This document shows positions 8,430-15,290 of a stretch of DNA of 32,528 nt, piece after piece (the first letter of the stretch is position 1; the number at the start of each line of letters is the position of its first letter). Under the pieces are notes generated by a model. The model worked only from the letters and a program-made list of their open reading frames with translations, was not told the DNA's origin and made no database searches. The position numbers and the translations under genes were made by a program. The stretch is from an uncultured Acidimicrobiales bacterium. GTDB lineage: Bacteria > Actinomycetota > Acidimicrobiia > Acidimicrobiales > UBA10347. The stretch is taken from NCBI GenBank assembly GCA_937941245.1, contig CALDYC010000006.1, positions 1 through 32,528 on the forward strand. Reading direction: 5' to 3'.

Positions 8430-8821
8430 TGCCTGCGTTCCTCAGCGGCGAGTGGTTTACCGCCGTCGCCCAGGCAGGTGCTGAGCTTGGAACTGTTGAA
8501 GGGCTCACATTTAGTTTCGACATCGAGGTCGCCGAATCGGCAATGGGCAAGGCTCGGGGCCACGGCGCGGTCGAAGACGGCCGTCTGGTTCTCTTTGCAC
8601 CAGGTAAAGCCGACGGGCCCGTCGATGTGTCGCTGAGCGGTAAGAACAGTCGGGCCCTGCCCGTCATTGTTGGTGACCGCAATGCGCTTGTTGCGTACAT
8701 GCTCGGCGAGATCAAGATCGAAGGCGCCTATGAGCTGGTCGTTGACCACTTCGCCAATCGCACCGACCCCGCAAAGCTCACGCAGTTCGCCCAGGCAGTT
8801 TCGGCCGCTACGGACGTGTAG
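8429..8821 (+). CDS. SCP2-like sterol-carrier domain protein
   Basis: Small soluble protein of 130 aa. The pattern resembles an SCP2-type lipid-binding domain: LSGEWFTAVAQAGAELG at the start, a beta segment GLTFSFDIEVAES, then GPVDVSLSGKNSRALPVIVGDRNALVAYMLGEIKIEGAYELV, which matches the usual D/G-x-L-x-G-x-IKIEG region. No catalytic residues are expected. The ATG overlaps the mca TGA (TGATG), so translation is coupled to mca. A role in binding a hydrophobic mycothiol conjugate or lipid is speculative. Stop codons of this gene and the convergent ChbG-like gene are 16 bp apart. Family assignment is moderate because the similarity is judged by eye. Confidence 0.6.
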   Translation: MPAFLSGEWFTAVAQAGAELGTVEGLTFSFDIEVAESAMGKARGHGAVEDGRLVLFAPGKADGPVDVSLSGKNSRALPVIVGDRNALVAYMLGEIKIEGAYELVVDHFANRTDPAKLTQFAQAVSAATDV

Positions 8822-8837
8822 TCCGGGCCGGTTGGGT

Positions 8838-9665
8838 TCAGCTCGTTCTCTGAGCGTCGCGCAGCAGCGCGTAGCTGATGAGCTCGGCCCCTGACGATTC
8901 GATGGCATCAGCAAACGCTTGTGATGTCAGCAAATCGAGTTCCGCGGCCCGGCGATCAGCGTCGGAGGCCGCAGCGCGTAGCTCAGCGGTGTCAGCTGCG
9001 GGATCACACACCCATTCGGTTACACCCGGCTGGAGCTCGTTGAGAGACCGCATCGCCGCAGCGGCCGTTGTCCCGGGGGCTACGCGCAGCAGGTGATCGG
9101 GAGTTAGCACGTGTGCGTCAGCGGTGATGTCGCGAATGGGGAAGCCAGCCGATCGTTCTTGTCCGGCGTCGGCGAGTCGTATCGGCAAAGCGAACTCGAC
9201 GGCGAGGTCGAGGTAGACGTCGAAGAGATCTGGGCGAAGCACCATCGCTGCAAGATGCGAGCTTAAGTGGGTCGGGTCGAAGCCCCAGACGATTGCCCGT
9301 TCGATCTGTGCCCGACATTCGCGTCGAACCTCTTCGGTGTCGGCATGCTCCCAGAGGTCAGCGACCAATCGAGGAAATCCGCCTTCTCCGCTCTGCAACG
9401 TCGGAGCATGTGTGATTGCATGCCAGCGGTAGCACTCGAACTCGGCGTTGAGCGTGAGTTGCACGCCGACGTCGGCGCCTCGGTAGCCGCGAACGGCTTC
9501 GCGAGCCCACGGCGTAGGGACCATGAGCGATGCCGTGGTTGCCTGTCCGTCGCGCAGCGCCTGATAGCAACCCACGTTGGTGGCATGCAGGCAGCCAAGA
9601 GTGTCGGCGGTGATGATCAAGAGACGATCCTCGGGCCCTCGCCCAAGCCGTTCGAGCAGCGTCAT
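8838..9665 (-). CDS. ChbG/YdjC-fold protein with degenerate metal site
   Basis: A 275-aa member of the YdjC/ChbG carbohydrate deacetylase family, judged from IITADTLGCLHATNVG (17-32), TTASLMVPTPWAREA (43-57), VGVQLTLNAEFE (66-77) and DPTHLSSHLAAM (130-141). In active members the first motif is ADD-x-G, the second contains GVHL, and the third contains THxDxH. Here the second Asp is T22, the His is Q69, and the Asp of the third motif is S135; only D21 and H137 remain. The protein has therefore probably lost its deacetylase metal site, or uses another chemistry. The ATG at 9665 is preceded by a leaderless-type -10 box. Downstream it is convergent with the SCP2-like gene, with no obvious terminator. 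Fold assignment is good; function is unknown. Confidence 0.75.
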   Translation of the reverse strand: MTLLERLGRGPEDRLLIITADTLGCLHATNVGCYQALRDGQATTASLMVPTPWAREAVRGYRGADVGVQLTLNAEFECYRWHAITHAPTLQSGEGGFPRLVADLWEHADTEEVRRECRAQIERAIVWGFDPTHLSSHLAAMVLRPDLFDVYLDLAVEFALPIRLADAGQERSAGFPIRDITADAHVLTPDHLLRVAPGTTAAAAMRSLNELQPGVTEWVCDPAADTAELRAAASDADRRAAELDLLTSQAFADAIESSGAELISYALLRDAQRTS

Positions 9666-9671
9666 AGTGTG

Positions 9672-9677
9672 AGACTA
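9672..9677 (-). promoter_or_regulatory. -10 box TAGTCT, leaderless start of the ChbG-like gene
   Basis: On the minus strand, TAGTCT is followed by 6 nt (CACACT) and the ATG at 9665. The spacing predicts transcription starting at the start codon. It lies in the 30-bp gap after the nuclease gene, so the ChbG-like gene has its own promoter. Confidence 0.65.
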
Positions 9678-9695
9678 GCTCGCCGCACCCGGCAG

Positions 9696-10343
9696 TCAGC
9701 TTGGTGCCGCGACCACGACATCGGCCCCGCCACAGGCTTGCCAGAACCCGCGCCATTCGCGGCGGGCCAAATCTGCTGCTGCCGAGAAGGCATCGCGTTG
9801 TGCGATGTTGGGGGAGAAGAACAGCGTGGTCGCGAATCCGGCTTCGACCAGGTGCTGGTTGATGAACAGCCCATCGGACCGATGCACATAGGCGAGGAGC
9901 CGGCCGTACTGATCGCGTGTTTCTTCATCGCGGGTGAGAAGCACGTCGGTGCCGGCAGGAAGCAAGGCGCGGGCATGGTCGGTTGCCTGATCCCCGAAAC
10001 ATTCAGCAGGCCGCGGGCCGCCGGTCTTTTCGGGGGTGTCGATGCCGAGTAGTCGGATCGTTTCAGATCTGCCGTCGACGTCGACAATGAGGGTGTCGCC
10101 GTCGACAACGGCAGTCACGGTTCCGTTCAACGCCGTCGCTGGCGGCGGCGATACAGGTACTTCATGGCTTTCTGGGCCAATGACCGATGAGCGGTCGTCA
10201 ATGGCCTGCGATGGTCCCGCTTCGGCGGCGGAAGGGGCGATCGAGGGGGTGCCGTCGTCGGAAGACGGCGCAGCACACGAGGCAACCCAGCAGAAAGTCA
10301 GTGCCGCGGCAACAAGAACTGACGCAGCACGGCTGACGGCCAA
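9696..10343 (-). CDS. Secreted thermonuclease (SNase)-family lipoprotein
   Basis: Extracellular nuclease-like protein of 215 aa. From the TTG at 10343 it begins MAVSRAASVLVAAALTF and has a lipobox VASC at 20-23, predicting export and lipidation at C23. A Ser/Pro-rich linker follows, then one staphylococcal-nuclease domain: VVDGDTL, IRLLGIDTPEK (the Arg, Asp and Glu of the active site) and DQYGRLLAYV (second Arg). A longer open frame runs upstream to 10574, but that extension has no signal peptide of its own and overlaps a more convincing 78-aa gene, so the TTG start is preferred. It starts 10 bp after that gene and the two should be cotranscribed. Likely roles are degradation of environmental DNA or RNA. 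Confidence 0.8.
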   Translation of the reverse strand: MAVSRAASVLVAAALTFCWVASCAAPSSDDGTPSIAPSAAEAGPSQAIDDRSSVIGPESHEVPVSPPPATALNGTVTAVVDGDTLIVDVDGRSETIRLLGIDTPEKTGGPRPAECFGDQATDHARALLPAGTDVLLTRDEETRDQYGRLLAYVHRSDGLFINQHLVEAGFATTLFFSPNIAQRDAFSAAADLARREWRGFWQACGGADVVVAAPS

Positions 10344-10353
10344 CCGAAGCGAG

Positions 10354-10590
10354 CTACGCAGCGCGGCGATCGTTGCGGTCTGGCTGACCTTGACTATCGC
10401 GGTGACGCGATTCGCGCAGAGCGGCGCGGGCCCGCTCGATGCCAGCTCGGCCGGTCCGGATCGTGTCGTCGTCGAGCCGCTCTTGGCTGGAACGATCTGA
10501 AAAGTCCGCTGCGGTGGCAACGCTGCGCAGGTGGCGGCGAAGTGGGCCCGGGGATTGGAATGTTTCGGTTTCAAACAACTGCTCGCTCAT
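10354..10590 (-). CDS. Small charged hypothetical protein (78 aa)
   Basis: I do not recognise this protein. It starts with ATG at 10590, is rich in Arg, Asp and Glu (for example SSQERLDDDTIRTGRAGIERARAALRES) and ends 10 bp before the TTG start of the nuclease lipoprotein. It has no signal peptide or membrane segment. Codons end mostly in G or C, as in neighbouring genes, whereas the competing frame reads as low-quality sequence; this supports it as real. It is probably the first gene of a two-gene operon. Confidence 0.55.
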   Translation of the reverse strand: MSEQLFETETFQSPGPLRRHLRSVATAADFSDRSSQERLDDDTIRTGRAGIERARAALRESRHRDSQGQPDRNDRRAA

Positions 10591-10595
10591 GCCAA

Positions 10596-10617
10596 TCACA
10601 CTGACAGGGGGGTGTGA
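10596..10617. promoter_or_regulatory. Palindrome TCACAC-N10-GTGTGA upstream of the 78-aa gene
   Basis: Perfect 6-bp inverted arms separated by 10 bp, located 6 bp upstream of the ATG at 10590 (minus strand). The position suits an operator for the small protein/nuclease operon. The TGTGA half-sites recall CRP-type sites, but the arms are in the opposite order, so no regulator is named. Confidence 0.4.
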
Positions 10618-10749
10618 CACGCCCGGTCGGGGTGGTGAAGAACACCCAAAACCGAGGTGTTGAACGGTGGCGGCGACGCGATCGTTGTCGCTCGAAGCGA
10701 CAACAGTTTGGCCAATCGCCCCGACATCGGTCAACTAGTGGCCGTGATC

Positions 10750-10755
10750 TACGGT
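10750..10755 (+). promoter_or_regulatory. -10 box TACGGT, leaderless start of the molybdoenzyme
   Basis: TACGGT is followed by 6 nt (GATTCA) and ATG 10762. This spacing supports the ATG as both transcription and translation start. Confidence 0.65.
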
Positions 10756-10761
10756 GATTCA

Positions 10762-12981
10762 ATGACCGAGACCCACCTGCGAACCTGCCCGCTCTGTGAA
10801 GCTTGCTGTGGGTTAGAGATCACGACCGATGGCGATCAGGTGGTCCGGATCCGAGGCGACATGTCCGATCCGTATTCTCGCGGTTTCATCTGCCCCAAAG
10901 GATCGACGCTCAAACAACTACATGAAGACCCTGACCGGCTGACCGAACCGGTTATCCGTACCGGTGACGGTTGGAAGTCCGTTACGTGGGATGAAGCGTT
11001 CGCCGAGATCGAGCGTCGAATCATGCCGTTGATCGAGAAGCACGGCCGTTCGTCGTTGGGGGTAGTGCTTGGGAACCCGAATGTCCACAACCTGGGCGGC
11101 CAGCTGTACATGCGTCCGGTCATAGCGGCTGCCGCCACCACGAACCTGTTCTCTGCCTCGACGGTTGACCAGATGCCCAAGCACGTCACCGCCGGTCTGC
11201 TGTGGGGTCGACCGGACATGTTCCCGCTTCCTGACGTCGAGCGAACCGACTATCTGTTGATGATGGGCGCCAACCCCTATGCCTCGAACGGAAGCCTGCT
11301 CACTCTGCCGGACTTCCCGGGCCGGCTTCGCGAGCTTCGAGAGCGCGGCGGACGGTTCGTCGTTGTCGATCCGCGCCGGACCAAGACTGCGGAAAATGCC
11401 GACGAGCACCTGCGGATTGTCCCCGGGACCGATGTGTTGTGGCAGCTGGCGATTGTCCACACCCTCTTCGACGAAAGCCTGGTGGGTGTCGGCCGGCTCG
11501 ACGCTCACGTGTCTGGCATCGACGAGGTGCGCAACGCGGTCCGCGAGTTTTCGCCCGAGTCGATTGCTGAGCGTTGCGGTATCGATGCCGAAACGACCCG
11601 TCGCATCACCCGTGAATTCGCAGCTGCGCCATCAGCCGCTGCCTATGGCCGCATGGGAGCGCACACGAACGAGTACGGCGCCTTGTCGAGTTGGGCGACC
11701 GATCTCATCAACACCCTGACCGGCAATCTTGACCGACCGGGCGGCGTGATGTTCAACTGCGCGCCCACGCAGTCGCTGGCTCCGTCCAAACCAGGTGGCC
11801 GGGGCTTTGCGCTCGGGCGCTGGCACGGAAGCGCCTCAGGCCGTGGCGAGGTCAAGGGCGAACTTCCCGCTGCGACGCTCGCCGATGAGATCCTTGCCGA
11901 CAGTGATGAACGCATCCGGGCGCTCGTGCTACTTGCCTGTAACCCGGTGCGATCGTTCCCGAACAGTGACCGTTTAGATCACGCGTTTGACTCGCTCGAT
12001 TTTCTTGTTGCCGTCGATCCGTACATCAACGCCAGCAGTCGCCACGCAAACGTGATCCTGCCGCCAACATCCGCGCTTGAACGCAGCCATTATGACTTTG
12101 CGTTCGAAGCCAACATGATTCGGGTGTTCGCAAAGTACTCACCGGCAGTGTTCTCGACCGACGGGCTACCCGAAGAGCAGATTCTGGCGCGGTTGTCGCT
12201 GGTGCTCGGCGGGTTCGGAGCAACCGCGGACCCGCAGGTCGTGCACGACCAGATGATTGCGTCTGCAGTCGACCAAGAGGTCGCACGCTCTTCGTCTCCG
12301 ATCCACGGTCGCGATAGCGATGAGATTCTCGAAGCGCTCAGGGCCTGGTCATGGTCCGAGCAATTCATCGACCTGCGGCTGCGGGGTGGCCGGTTCCGCG
12401 ACGGCTTTGGCGCTACCCCTGATGGGCTGACACTGCAGAAACTGATCGACGATCACCCACATGGTCGCGACTACGGGCACCTCGAACCGCGCTTCCCCGA
12501 TGCGATCAAGACTGCGTCGGGCACGGTCGAGCTGGCCTCGCCGCCGTTGATGGCCGACCTTGATCGGTTGCGATCGTCGTTGCCGGGCGGCGATGAACTT
12601 GTGCTCGTTGGCCGCCGAGACCTTCGGTCGTGTAACACCTGGATGCACAACGTCAATGTGCTGATCAAGGGACGCGACCGTTGCACGCTGCAGCTTCACC
12701 CCGACGACGCAGCCCGCCTCGGACTCGAAACCGGCGCCAGGGCGACGATCAGTTCTCGCGTCGGAAGCGTGACCGCACCGGTCGAAGTCACAGACGAACT
12801 CATGGTCGGTGTGGTGTCATTGCCGTTCGGTTGGGGCCACGACGAACCTGGTATCGAAATGCACACCGCTCGAACTCGTCCCGGCGTGAACTCCAACGCA
12901 CTGACCGACGACACCGTCATGTGCGCGGTCTCAGGCAACGCTGCCCTCAACGCAATCCCCGTCGAGGTCGTACCTGCGTAG
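10762..12981 (+). CDS. Molybdopterin-dependent oxidoreductase (formate dehydrogenase-like)
   Basis: A 739-aa catalytic subunit of the DMSO reductase superfamily. The N-terminal 4Fe-4S site is C9-x2-C12-x3-C16-x27-C44, followed by CPKG. Molybdopterin-binding blocks include MMGANPYASNGS, VVVDPRRTKTAENADEHLRIVPGTD, NTLTGNLDRPGGVMF and VLLACNPVRSFPNS. A C-terminal molydop-binding domain begins near 620 (LQLHPDDAARLGLETGARATI). At the place where Cys, SeCys or Ser usually ligates Mo, the sequence reads SASTVDQMPKHVTAGL, with D136 the best candidate. The substrate cannot be told from sequence; formate dehydrogenase is only a common annotation. There is no Tat signal, so it is cytoplasmic. An upstream in-frame extension to 10657 is not needed, given the leaderless box. 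No partner subunits lie nearby. Confidence 0.85.
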   Translation: MTETHLRTCPLCEACCGLEITTDGDQVVRIRGDMSDPYSRGFICPKGSTLKQLHEDPDRLTEPVIRTGDGWKSVTWDEAFAEIERRIMPLIEKHGRSSLGVVLGNPNVHNLGGQLYMRPVIAAAATTNLFSASTVDQMPKHVTAGLLWGRPDMFPLPDVERTDYLLMMGANPYASNGSLLTLPDFPGRLRELRERGGRFVVVDPRRTKTAENADEHLRIVPGTDVLWQLAIVHTLFDESLVGVGRLDAHVSGIDEVRNAVREFSPESIAERCGIDAETTRRITREFAAAPSAAAYGRMGAHTNEYGALSSWATDLINTLTGNLDRPGGVMFNCAPTQSLAPSKPGGRGFALGRWHGSASGRGEVKGELPAATLADEILADSDERIRALVLLACNPVRSFPNSDRLDHAFDSLDFLVAVDPYINASSRHANVILPPTSALERSHYDFAFEANMIRVFAKYSPAVFSTDGLPEEQILARLSLVLGGFGATADPQVVHDQMIASAVDQEVARSSSPIHGRDSDEILEALRAWSWSEQFIDLRLRGGRFRDGFGATPDGLTLQKLIDDHPHGRDYGHLEPRFPDAIKTASGTVELASPPLMADLDRLRSSLPGGDELVLVGRRDLRSCNTWMHNVNVLIKGRDRCTLQLHPDDAARLGLETGARATISSRVGSVTAPVEVTDELMVGVVSLPFGWGHDEPGIEMHTARTRPGVNSNALTDDTVMCAVSGNAALNAIPVEVVPA

Positions 12982-13001
12982 CGCCGTGTGACGGTGCGCT
13001 A
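12979..13001. terminator. Bidirectional hairpin built from two stop codons
   Basis: The 23-bp sequence pairs TAGCGCCGT with ACGGTGCGCTA around a GTG loop, with a 2-nt bulge. The outer ends are the TAG stop of the molybdoenzyme (12979-12981) and the TAG stop of the convergent SDR gene (12999-13001, minus). It has no T tract on either side and could stop transcription from both directions. Confidence 0.45.
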
Positions 13002-13769
13002 TGGCATCTTGATCAACATGCCGCCGTCCACCACGAGGACCTGGCCAGTTGTGAGGTCGCTTCCGTTGACGAAGCCCATCACCGCGTCAGCGACGTCTTC
13101 GGGCTCGCATACCGCTTGGAGCGGGACTGACCGGGTGACCGCTGCCTGGGCCGCGTCGTGGACGGCTTCGCCCTGGCCTTCTTTCCACCATCGTCCGGTG
13201 ATGAAGCCAGGTGCGACGGCGTTGACCCGAACCTCAGGTGCGAGGACCCGGGCCATGGTCACCGTCAGATTGTTCAGGGCAGCTTTCGACGCGCAATAGG
13301 GCAGCGACGAGCCGACCCCGGCAACCCCCGATACCGACGAGATGTTGATGACCTCGCCGCCTCCGTCGGCTCGAAGGTGATCGGCCGCAGCTCGCATCAT
13401 CTGGAATGGCCCCATTGTGTTCACCGCGTAGAGGCGGTGCCAGTCCTCGGTGGTGATGTCGTCGAGGTTCTCGTGTGGAACGAACACCGTGGTGCCCGCC
13501 GAGTTGATCAACACATCGATGCGGCCGAGTGCCTCGACGGTCTCGTCGACCATGCGTCGACAGTCAGCGTCGTCGGCCACGTCGCCGCGGATTGCAATGG
13601 CGTTCACGCCGAACTCGCGCGCTTCGGCTGCGGTGCCCTCGGCAGCTTCTGTAGAGCGGCTGTAGTTGACGGCAACCGAGCATCCTTGGGCAGCGAGCGC
13701 GAGGGCCGACGCTCGCCCTACCCCGGTGCCTCCGCCAGTGATGAGTGCGACTTTGTCTTTGACTTGCAC
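12999..13769 (-). CDS. Short-chain dehydrogenase/reductase (SDR)
   Basis: Classical SDR of 256 aa. The cofactor motif is TGGGTGVG (11-18), followed by the NSAG strand motif, a catalytic Ser in NISSVSG, the Y-x3-K pair in YCASKAAL, and the C-terminal PEDVADAV and GQVLVVDGGM typical of FabG-like enzymes. The cofactor is NAD(P)H; the substrate is unknown. The GTG start at 13769 is preceded by GGAGG seven bases upstream, one of the best ribosome sites in the window. The open frame continues to 13934, but that extension crosses the operator region and is rejected. It is transcribed divergently from an LLM oxidoreductase, and the shared region contains tandem palindromes. Confidence 0.88.
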   Translation of the reverse strand: MQVKDKVALITGGGTGVGRASALALAAQGCSVAVNYSRSTEAAEGTAAEAREFGVNAIAIRGDVADDADCRRMVDETVEALGRIDVLINSAGTTVFVPHENLDDITTEDWHRLYAVNTMGPFQMMRAAADHLRADGGGEVINISSVSGVAGVGSSLPYCASKAALNNLTVTMARVLAPEVRVNAVAPGFITGRWWKEGQGEAVHDAAQAAVTRSVPLQAVCEPEDVADAVMGFVNGSDLTTGQVLVVDGGMLIKMP

Positions 13770-13818
13770 GTGAGAGCCTCCATGTGAGCACTCGACGGTT
13801 TTCGTCGGTGCCAATAAT

Positions 13819-13860
13819 GTCCTGCGTCTCCGCAGTGTTTGTCCTGCGTCTCCGCAGTGT
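13819..13860. promoter_or_regulatory. Tandem palindromic operators in the SDR/LLM divergent region
   Basis: A 20-bp sequence, GTCCTGCGTCTCCGCAGTGT, occurs twice (13819-13838 and 13841-13860) with a 22-bp period. Each copy contains an inverted repeat, CTGCG-tctc-CGCAG. Two dyads two helical turns apart are typical of cooperative regulator binding (TetR or similar). They sit 50-90 bp upstream of the SDR start and 40-80 bp upstream of the LLM start. Confidence 0.6.
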
Positions 13861-13862
13861 GA

Positions 13863-13874
13863 GTTTGCGCAAAC
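13863..13874. promoter_or_regulatory. Perfect 12-bp palindrome GTTTGCGCAAAC
   Basis: A perfect palindrome immediately follows the two tandem dyads and lies 27 bp before the LLM oxidoreductase ATG. It is a different sequence from the tandem dyads, so it may bind a second regulator. Confidence 0.45.
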
Positions 13875-13900
13875 AGCGCCCCTTTGGCAGCGTTGCACAC

Positions 13901-14878
13901 ATGACTTCTCCCCGCACAGGCCTGACCGTTCCATTCGAAGGGCCGTTGCATAGCCAGCGAGATCAAGTGCAGCGGGTCGAAAAGCTTGGCTACACCGACC
14001 TCTGGTCAGCTGAAGCGATGGGTCACGACGGATTCACACCACTGGTCCTTGCCTCACAGTGGGCTCCAACGATGCGCCTTGGCACAGCGATCATCCCCGC
14101 CTATACGCGAGGTGCAGCACTCATGGCATCGAGTGTCGCGTCGATGGCCGATGCGGCTCCCGGGCGCTTTGTGCTCGGCATTGGGTCATCGTCGAATGTG
14201 ATCGTCGAAAACTGGAACGGCATCGCGTTTGAGAAGCCGTACCAACAGGTCCGCGACATGGTTCGCTTCTTACGCTCGGCTCTCGCGGGCGAGAAAATCA
14301 CCGAAGAGTACGAGACGTTCAGTGTGAAGGGCTTCAGACTCGGCGTTCGGCTTGAGCAACAGCCACCGATCATGATCGCCGCACTGCGCGAAGGCATGCT
14401 GCGGCTTGCGGGCCGTGAAGGCGACGGGGCCATCATCAACTGGCTGTCCGCAGACGACACCGCGAAGGTGACTGCCGTCGTCAACGACGCCGCTGGGGGA
14501 GAACCGCGCGAGATGGTCGCGCGCCTGTTCGTCGCTCCCACCGAAAACCGTGAAGCTGCCCTCGCGAGCGGCCGGTACGCAATGGCTGCTTACTTGAACG
14601 TGCCGGTCTACCGGGCATTTCACGAATGGATGGGACGGACCGACGCGCTCGGCACCCACTGGCAACGCTGGGCAGACGGAGACCGCAAGGGGGCCCTTGG
14701 CGAGATACCAGAAACCGTGGTCGACGACCTGTTGATCACGGGATCGATTGATGAATGCCGGGCCAAGATCCAGCGCTATTTCGATAACGGCGTGACGACT
14801 GCGTCGATCTCACTCATGCCATTTGAGGGCGTCGATATCGACGAGGCGATCGAAGGCCTGGCCCCGACCGCCCGCTGA
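13901..14878 (+). CDS. LLM-class F420-dependent oxidoreductase
   Basis: Luciferase-like monooxygenase family protein of 325 aa with a TIM-barrel pattern: TVPFEG at the start, LGYTDLWSAEAMGHDGFTPL (about 30-50), LGTAIIPAYTRGAALMA (60-76), GRFVLGIGSSSNVIVENWNGI (90-110), PPIMIAAL (150-157) and a C-terminal LLITGSIDECRAKIQRYFDNGVTT. The pattern matches deazaflavin F420-dependent oxidoreductases common in actinobacteria; the substrate is unknown. The start is taken at ATG 13901, where homology begins; the open frame extends upstream to 13784 through the operator region. CAGCGT, seven bases upstream of the ATG, may be a weak leaderless -10. It pairs divergently with the SDR gene, suggesting shared control and perhaps one catabolic pathway. 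Confidence 0.85.
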   Translation: MTSPRTGLTVPFEGPLHSQRDQVQRVEKLGYTDLWSAEAMGHDGFTPLVLASQWAPTMRLGTAIIPAYTRGAALMASSVASMADAAPGRFVLGIGSSSNVIVENWNGIAFEKPYQQVRDMVRFLRSALAGEKITEEYETFSVKGFRLGVRLEQQPPIMIAALREGMLRLAGREGDGAIINWLSADDTAKVTAVVNDAAGGEPREMVARLFVAPTENREAALASGRYAMAAYLNVPVYRAFHEWMGRTDALGTHWQRWADGDRKGALGEIPETVVDDLLITGSIDECRAKIQRYFDNGVTTASISLMPFEGVDIDEAIEGLAPTAR

Positions 14879-14948
14879 TGTCTGCGGGATCGTGCGATGG
14901 GCGGGATTGCTCACTGGTCTGCGACGGGGGCTTGTCGCTGTCATGCGT

Positions 14949-14954
14949 TAGGGT
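14949..14954 (+). promoter_or_regulatory. -10 box TAGGGT, leaderless start of the 63-aa gene
   Basis: TAGGGT is followed by 7 nt and GTG 14962. This box decides the start: the open frame also extends back to an ATG at 14878, overlapping the LLM stop codon. Confidence 0.6.
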
Positions 14955-14961
14955 TGGATTT

Positions 14962-15153
14962 GTGACCGCACTCAGCGAACCAACCGCAATCGAGCAGGCC
15001 CTCGCCGTCATCGACGCAGAGCTACTGCGCCTTGCCGCACGCGACATGTGCACGGCGACCGAAGCATCGAACACCTTGCTTGATGTGCGCCTGCTTCTCA
15101 GTCCATCAGTCACGGTTCCTGACGAAATTCCTGCCGAACCCGTCACCGCATAA
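14962..15153 (+). CDS. Small hypothetical protein (63 aa)
   Basis: Not recognised. The sequence is largely helical in appearance (EQALAVIDAELLRLAARDMCTATEASNTLLDVRL) and ends with a Pro/Glu-rich tail. The helix has heptad-like Leu/Ala spacing, so a small dimer or a binding partner is possible. An alternative start at 14878 would add 28 residues rich in Cys, Ser and Gly that look non-coding, and would couple translation to the LLM gene. The leaderless box favours GTG 14962. Confidence 0.6.
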   Translation: MTALSEPTAIEQALAVIDAELLRLAARDMCTATEASNTLLDVRLLLSPSVTVPDEIPAEPVTA

Positions 15154-15164
15154 CGCCCCGTATC

Positions 15165-15200
15165 CGCCCAACATCATTGGGCGAGCATCATTGGGCGAGC
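15165..15200. repeat. 14-bp intergenic tandem repeat
   Basis: The 14-bp unit CATCATTGGGCGAG is present twice in a row, followed by a partial third copy (CATTG). It lies just after the 63-aa gene in the 137-bp gap before the PAP2 gene. I see no other element there. Confidence 0.7.
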
Positions 15201-15290
15201 ATTGTTGACCAAACAGTGTTCTGGGTGGACCCGGGTCGAACCAGACCTGTGGCACGCGTGCATTCGTGAGGGCTGCGTCAGCGAAGCTTC

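Noticed and set aside
9267-10052. Plus-strand open frame of 261 codons
   Set aside because: It runs across the antisense of two genes with clear family motifs (ChbG-like and SNase) and has no recognisable domain.
10344-10574. N-terminal extension of the thermonuclease lipoprotein
   Set aside because: It would bury the signal peptide and lipobox deep inside the protein, and it overlaps the more gene-like 78-aa frame.
13770-13934. N-terminal extension of the SDR protein
   Set aside because: It lies over the tandem operators and the LLM start; GTG 13769 has a strong GGAGG site and begins exactly at the usual SDR N-terminus.
15165-15200. CRISPR-like repeat
   Set aside because: The repeats are only 14 bp, directly adjacent without spacers, and no cas gene is present.
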